A DNA stretch of 31,107 nt from CAYFNK01 sp964393215 (lineage in GTDB: Archaea; Nanobdellota; Nanobdellia; SCGC-AAA011-G17; PNOQ01), in NCBI GenBank assembly GCA_964393215.1, contig CAYMSW010000006.1, positions 1 to 31,107 on the forward strand, given 5' to 3'. The notes under the pieces are model-generated. The model saw nothing but the letters and a program-made list of their open reading frames with translations, was not told the DNA's origin and ran no database searches. Made by a program: the position numbers and the translations under genes. The first letter of the stretch is position 1. The number at the start of each line of letters is the position of its first letter. Shown piece by piece: positions 27,821 through 31,107 of the stretch.

Positions 27821-28513
27821 TTACTTGTAACCCTCCTTCAAAGCCTTTGCTTGTACTTTGTGAATTTCTTTACAGGCTTTCTCTGACATCTTTATTGCTT
27901 CGTCTATTTCATCAGCAGTCATGTTTCCATCAAGTTGCAATAAAGTTACTTTACCAGTTCTAGGCATAATTGCTACTGGCATATCTGTTGCACCTTCTTC
28001 ATGATCTTCTTCCTCTTTAGTTAAGTCTACACAAATTTTATCTGAGACTTTTCCTACCGCTACTGATGCTACAATATCTCTCATTGGAACACCTGCATCT
28101 GCTAAAGCTAAGGCTGCTGCATTTATTCCTGCAGTTCTTGTACCAGCATCTGCTTGAGTTATGTAAATGTATACATCTACTCCAGTTAGAGGATATGCTT
28201 TTAGATCTAATGATGGTTCTAGCGAATTTGTTGTTACTAGAGAAACTTCTGTGCTTCTTCTTGAGGGTCCAGGTCTTTTTCTATCTGTAACAGAGAAACT
28301 CAAAAGATCGTATATACAATTCAATCTTGCTTTAGATGGGTTTTGTAGGAACGCTGGGAACAATTCTCTTGGACCATAAACTGCTGCATAAGCAACTGTT
28401 TCTCCCATTCTAAACATTGCGCTACCTGTGGCTCTCTTAATTACTCCAACTTTAGCTTCCATCTCTCTTATTTGATCAAATTTTCTACCGTCAAATCTTT
28501 TCTTGTACGCCAT
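27821..28513 (-). CDS. rrp41: Exosome subunit Rrp41 (catalytic)
   Basis: Rrp41 is the phosphorolytic 3'-5' RNase subunit of the archaeal exosome. The 230-aa protein has KRFDGRKFDQIREMEAKVGV, YGPRELFPAFLQNPSKA, the phosphate/RNA-binding DRKRPGPSRRSTEVSL, the active-site region ADAGTRTAGINAAALALADAG and GATDMPVAIMPRTG with the catalytic Asp. All are present, so it should be active. It starts 1 nt after rrp4, with GGAGGGAAA encoded by the rrp4 C-terminal codons as Shine-Dalgarno. Confidence 0.97.
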   Translation of the reverse strand: MAYKKRFDGRKFDQIREMEAKVGVIKRATGSAMFRMGETVAYAAVYGPRELFPAFLQNPSKARLNCIYDLLSFSVTDRKRPGPSRRSTEVSLVTTNSLEPSLDLKAYPLTGVDVYIYITQADAGTRTAGINAAALALADAGVPMRDIVASVAVGKVSDKICVDLTKEEEDHEEGATDMPVAIMPRTGKVTLLQLDGNMTADEIDEAIKMSEKACKEIHKVQAKALKEGYK

Positions 28514-28514
28514 T

Positions 28515-29198
28515 TTATTTTCCCTCCAAGAATTTCTTGATTTTATCTGTCAATCCACTCTTGAATGCTTCATCGTTGACTTTCTTCACTGCCATGGTTG
28601 CTTTGTATTCTTTATCTGGATCTGTATTTGAAATCCAAACTGTACCGTTTTGCCCAACCATGATGTTGCTTCCAGTTCCTTCTTTAATCATCTTAATCAT
28701 GCTTCCTTCTTTTCCGATTATTCTTGGAACTCTTGTGGTTTCAACACGAATTAGTCTTCCACCGATTAGTTTTCTACATCCCGGAAAGTTCATCGAAATG
28801 TCAATTATCTTTGGACCTTTTGTTCCAACTATTTTACCAACTATTACGTCTCCTACATCATAATAATCGCTTAGGTTTGCACCATTTGGTATGAAATCTC
28901 TAGATCCTTCTTTTAGAGGAATTCCTGCATTAAATGCTAAGTCTATATCAATTCTCCATCCGCCAGTTCCAACATCTACTACCTTACCAATTACCATATC
29001 ATTTTTCTTTGGTATGTAGGTTCCTTTTAGTGCTGTAACTTTTGCAAGTCTTCCTTCAAGTTTGAATACACCAATAACTGAAGAAATTATGTCTTCACTT
29101 TCTCTAAATGTGCCTTTACTAGGCAAGTAGTCCATTCCTTTAGCTAATACTTCGCCAGGAATAACTATTGTTCCGTCTTTTAGTAATACTTCTCCCAT
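28515..29198 (-). CDS. rrp4: Exosome RNA-binding subunit Rrp4
   Basis: Rrp4 is the cap subunit that feeds RNA into the exosome ring. The 227-aa protein has an N-terminal domain (VIPGEVLAKGMDYLPSKGTF), an S1 domain (about 60-135, GKVVDVGTGGWRIDIDLAFNA; YDVGDVIVGKIVGT) and a KH domain (about 145-215, VPRIIGKEGSMIKMIKEGTG; IMVGQNGTVWI). It ends in LEGK, whose codons form the Shine-Dalgarno of rrp41. It is 15 nt after SBDS. Confidence 0.96.
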   Translation of the reverse strand: MGEVLLKDGTIVIPGEVLAKGMDYLPSKGTFRESEDIISSVIGVFKLEGRLAKVTALKGTYIPKKNDMVIGKVVDVGTGGWRIDIDLAFNAGIPLKEGSRDFIPNGANLSDYYDVGDVIVGKIVGTKGPKIIDISMNFPGCRKLIGGRLIRVETTRVPRIIGKEGSMIKMIKEGTGSNIMVGQNGTVWISNTDPDKEYKATMAVKKVNDEAFKSGLTDKIKKFLEGK

Positions 29199-29213
29199 TT
29201 TATAGAATCTCCA

Positions 29214-29912
29214 TTAATTTTTCTTTGTTTCAGTAACTTCTATCTGACCATGAGTTAAATTGTTTAAGCTGTCAAACAAGTCATTTTGCAATCCTGCCGG
29301 GACTTCTACTGTTGCTAACATTGAGCCATCATTTAGCCAGTCTTCTTTTAGAAGATTTCCGAACTTTTTTAGTATTGAATAGCTCTGTCCTGAAAATTGT
29401 GCAGGGATCTTAATTGCTAATATTTTTATTTCGTAGCTAATTGGAAGTATTGTTCTCAATTTTGTTACGATATCTTGTACTTGCTCTTCAGCGCTTTTAA
29501 ACTCATTAATATTAACTTTTGCTTCATCCATCGCGTTTTCTATTCTTTGCGGTGGATGAGGTAAGTTAGTTTTTGGATCTACAGAGTTTCTTGCAATTAA
29601 ATTTATTATTTGCTTTCTTTTCTGTTCTCTCAACTTATTTTTGTACTCAGTTGTTAGCTGAATTTCTCCTTCTTTTAGGATTGTTTCAGCTACTTTGTTT
29701 TTGTCTGTAGTTCCAAATATCTTCTCAAGAAGATTTTCTGAGGCGTGTTCGCCTTTTTTTATATCTTTAAAGATATCATTGGTTACCAATGCATCATCTA
29801 AAGATGCATTTCCAGATTTGAAAGCCATTGCTTTGTCGCAATCAACTAAAATTTCAAATGTACTATCTTGCTTTTTTAATCTAGCTATAACCGATGATTC
29901 TACGTCTGTCAT
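29214..29912 (-). CDS. SBDS ribosome maturation protein
   Basis: SBDS (Sdo1) releases the anti-association factor aIF6 from the large ribosomal subunit. The 232-aa protein has the three-domain layout: FYSH-like domain (about 1-85, SVIARLKKQDSTFEILVD; TNDIFKDIKKGEHASE), helical domain 2 (about 90-160, KRKQIINLIARNSVDPKT; HPPQRIENAMDEA) and a ferredoxin-like domain 3. It sits between psmA and rrp4, as in most archaeal exosome superoperons, and overlaps psmA by 4 nt. Confidence 0.96.
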   Translation of the reverse strand: MTDVESSVIARLKKQDSTFEILVDCDKAMAFKSGNASLDDALVTNDIFKDIKKGEHASENLLEKIFGTTDKNKVAETILKEGEIQLTTEYKNKLREQKRKQIINLIARNSVDPKTNLPHPPQRIENAMDEAKVNINEFKSAEEQVQDIVTKLRTILPISYEIKILAIKIPAQFSGQSYSILKKFGNLLKEDWLNDGSMLATVEVPAGLQNDLFDSLNNLTHGQIEVTETKKN

Positions 29913-30631
29913 TTTTTCAAATATCTCTTTATGTTTTCTTTATCAATCTTTTTGAACTTCTTGTCTTTCTGGGTAATTATTCCGCCATCTAATCTTTCTA
30001 GACTGAATTCATTTCCTAAGACTTTCTTTAACGCGTCAACTGCAAGTTTCAATGCATCTTCCATTGACATGTTGTCTTTATAGTTCTTTGAAATTATTGT
30101 TTTCAGTTCGTCTTCAGATTCGCCAATTGCTGTAGCTTTGTACTCCCAGTGAATTCCTGTTGGATCTGTTAGGAATAATTTTGGAGTCTTGTCAAGACCG
30201 ATAACTAATAGTGATACTCCGAAAGGCCTTGCTCCGCCGTGTTGTGTGTAAGCCTGTTTTATGTTACATATTTCTTTAACTAGGCTGTAAACATCCATTG
30301 GTGAGTCATATGTTACTCTGTGTTGCTGTGCAAGAACCTGTGCTCTTTCAATTAATATTCTTCCATCACTAACTATTCCTGCTGCAGCTGCTGCCATATG
30401 ATCGTCAATCTGGAAAACTTTTTCTACTGAGTTAACTACCATTAATTTGTCTAATGTTCTCCTGTCTGCTACAATTAGAACACCATCTCTGAAAACTATA
30501 CCAACTATTGATGTTCCTTGTTTTACTGTCTTTTTTGCGTATTCTACTTGTAATAATCTTCCGTCTGGGCTAAACATGCTTGCTCTGTCGTAACCCATCA
30601 TTTGATGTTGTAAAGCATTGCTTTGTTGCAT
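29909..30631 (-). CDS. psmA: Proteasome alpha subunit
   Basis: The alpha subunit makes the outer rings and gate of the 20S proteasome. The 240-aa protein has the N-terminal proteasome_A signature GYDRASMFSPDGRLLQVEYAK with the gating YDR, then KQGTSIVGI, GVLIVADRR, SVEKVFQIDDHMAAAAAGIVSDGR and GGARPFGVSLLVIG. It starts directly after the pop5 stop, with GGAGGGAAA as Shine-Dalgarno within the pop5 C-terminal codons, and overlaps SBDS by 4 nt. Confidence 0.97.
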   Translation of the reverse strand: MQQSNALQHQMMGYDRASMFSPDGRLLQVEYAKKTVKQGTSIVGIVFRDGVLIVADRRTLDKLMVVNSVEKVFQIDDHMAAAAAGIVSDGRILIERAQVLAQQHRVTYDSPMDVYSLVKEICNIKQAYTQHGGARPFGVSLLVIGLDKTPKLFLTDPTGIHWEYKATAIGESEDELKTIISKNYKDNMSMEDALKLAVDALKKVLGNEFSLERLDGGIITQKDKKFKKIDKENIKRYLKK

Positions 30632-30970
30632 TTATTTTCCCTCCATGAATTTTTGTTTTGCTTTTCTAAGTATGCCTGAAACGCCTATAACGTTTACTAT
30701 GACTTTTTTGTTGTTTATTTGTTTTATTAAACCTAATGCAAGTTTTGTGTCATTTAGGTATTTCACGTTCACTTTGATTATTCCTTTGTTGTCTTTCCAA
30801 GAGTCTTTTATTACTTTTAGTTGGGCTCTTGATATTGTTAGTTCGCCAAGAAATTTGAGTAGGTTATTTGTTATTTCTTTGTTTGTTTCTTTTTCTGTAG
30901 TTTTGTTTCCTACTATTTCGAAAACGATGTAACGCTTTTTTTCCCTTAAACTTGGCAATATTCTTTTCAT
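30632..30970 (-). CDS. rnp2: RNase P protein component 2 (Pop5)
   Basis: Pop5 supports the catalytic RNA of archaeal RNase P in tRNA 5' maturation. From MKRILPSLREKKRYIVFEIVG the 112-aa protein matches Pop5, with ISRAQLKVIKDSWKDNKGIIKVNVKYLND and INNKKVIVNVIGVSGILRKAKQKF. A longer frame reaches a GTG at 31063, but the extra 31 residues have no homology, so I use ATG 30970. A TATA-like element (CCTTTTTAAAAA) lies at about 31029-31040, implying a leader of about 40 nt. It is the first superoperon gene in the window, and psmA follows without spacing. Upstream sequence (31064-31107) is too short to assign. Confidence 0.9.
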   Translation of the reverse strand: MKRILPSLREKKRYIVFEIVGNKTTEKETNKEITNNLLKFLGELTISRAQLKVIKDSWKDNKGIIKVNVKYLNDTKLALGLIKQINNKKVIVNVIGVSGILRKAKQKFMEGK

Positions 30971-31107
30971 TTGCCTTAAAGAAGATATACTCTCTCCTTT
31001 CTCCGCGACAGAAATAGGTTGGGTTTGGTTTTTAAAAAGGTTTCTATTAAGAAGGCTTTGCACATTAATTAAGCCTCACATCGTGTTACCTCCATTTTTG
31101 CACATTT

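Noticed and set aside
30971..31063. A 31-residue N-terminal extension of Pop5
   Set aside because: The added residues show no Pop5 similarity and a TATA-like element lies within that stretch.
1..31107. CRISPR arrays, tRNA, rRNA, IS elements or prophage genes
   Set aside because: No spaced direct repeats, cloverleaf-sized gaps, transposases or phage structural genes were seen; gaps between genes are all too small.
31064..31107. The end of an upstream gene at the right edge (minus-strand frame ending CEA)
   Set aside because: Only about a dozen codons are available, with no recognisable match.

Overview
The window is about 31 kb of an AT-rich archaeal genome. Archaeal affiliation is clear: it carries PheS/PheT of archaeal type, ribosomal protein S2, RNA polymerase subunit K, the Rrp4/Rrp41/Rrp42 exosome, a 20S proteasome alpha subunit, RNase P protein Pop5, SBDS, Mre11/Rad50 and an archaeal RNase J. 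Most monocistronic genes have a TATA box about 20-33 nt before the start codon, implying leaderless mRNAs. The compact genes, short versions of conserved proteins, many small hypothetical proteins and Cys-rich lipoproteins suggest a DPANN archaeon of the Woesearchaeota/Pacearchaeota kind. That lineage call is inference. The run of 10 Ns at 4749-4758 shows this is a scaffolded assembly, probably metagenomic.

Layout. 1-1.2 kb: a partial hypothetical gene and a winged-helix plus 7-TM membrane protein pair. 1.3-2.0 kb: two small Shine-Dalgarno-led genes, then a ribbon-helix-helix plus 63-aa gene pair. 2.0-5.6 kb: pheS, a Cys-rich lipoprotein, pheT and a Dph2 N-terminal fragment in one tight operon. 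5.7-6.4 kb: a VIT/CCC1-type metal transporter coupled to a three-cysteine ferredoxin. 6.5-11.5 kb: enolase, two convergent GT4 glycosyltransferases, ribosomal protein S2 and a deoxynucleoside kinase. 11.5-15.8 kb: a small acidic protein, a DUF192 protein, two small membrane proteins, a fused aspartate carbamoyltransferase (PyrB-PyrI in one chain), RNase J and a 50-aa membrane protein. 15.8-19.4 kb: small divergent or convergent unknown genes, a 40-aa zinc ribbon, a second Cys-rich lipoprotein, a membrane-anchored thioredoxin-fold protein, a purine phosphoribosyltransferase and a membrane protein. 19.5-24 kb: mre11-rad50, adenylate kinase and a PIN-domain protein. 24-26.9 kb: a 947-aa surface-anchored GH20-like protein with a myxobacterial-style Cys-rich tail. 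26.9-31 kb: the exosome/proteasome superoperon read on the minus strand (pop5, psmA, SBDS, rrp4, rrp41, rrp42, rpoK).

The genes mostly serve information processing (translation, RNA decay, protein turnover, double-strand-break repair). A few nucleotide genes (PyrBI, Hpt, dNK, Adk) mix one de novo pyrimidine step with salvage. The surface proteins (GH20-like protein, thioredoxin-fold protein, two lipoproteins, two glycosyltransferases) may relate to cell-surface contact, which is inference. I see no CRISPR array, tRNA, rRNA, IS element or prophage. No stretch longer than about 120 nt lacks a gene once the small genes are included.

The points most worth following are the single-chain PyrBI, a motif shared by two tiny acidic proteins, exceptionally compact bidirectional TATA promoters, stop-on-stop convergent gene ends, the truncated Dph2 in the pheST operon, and evidence that the N gap in pheS hides an overlap of divergent strain variants rather than missing DNA. 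I did not find a convincing new defence or mobile system.
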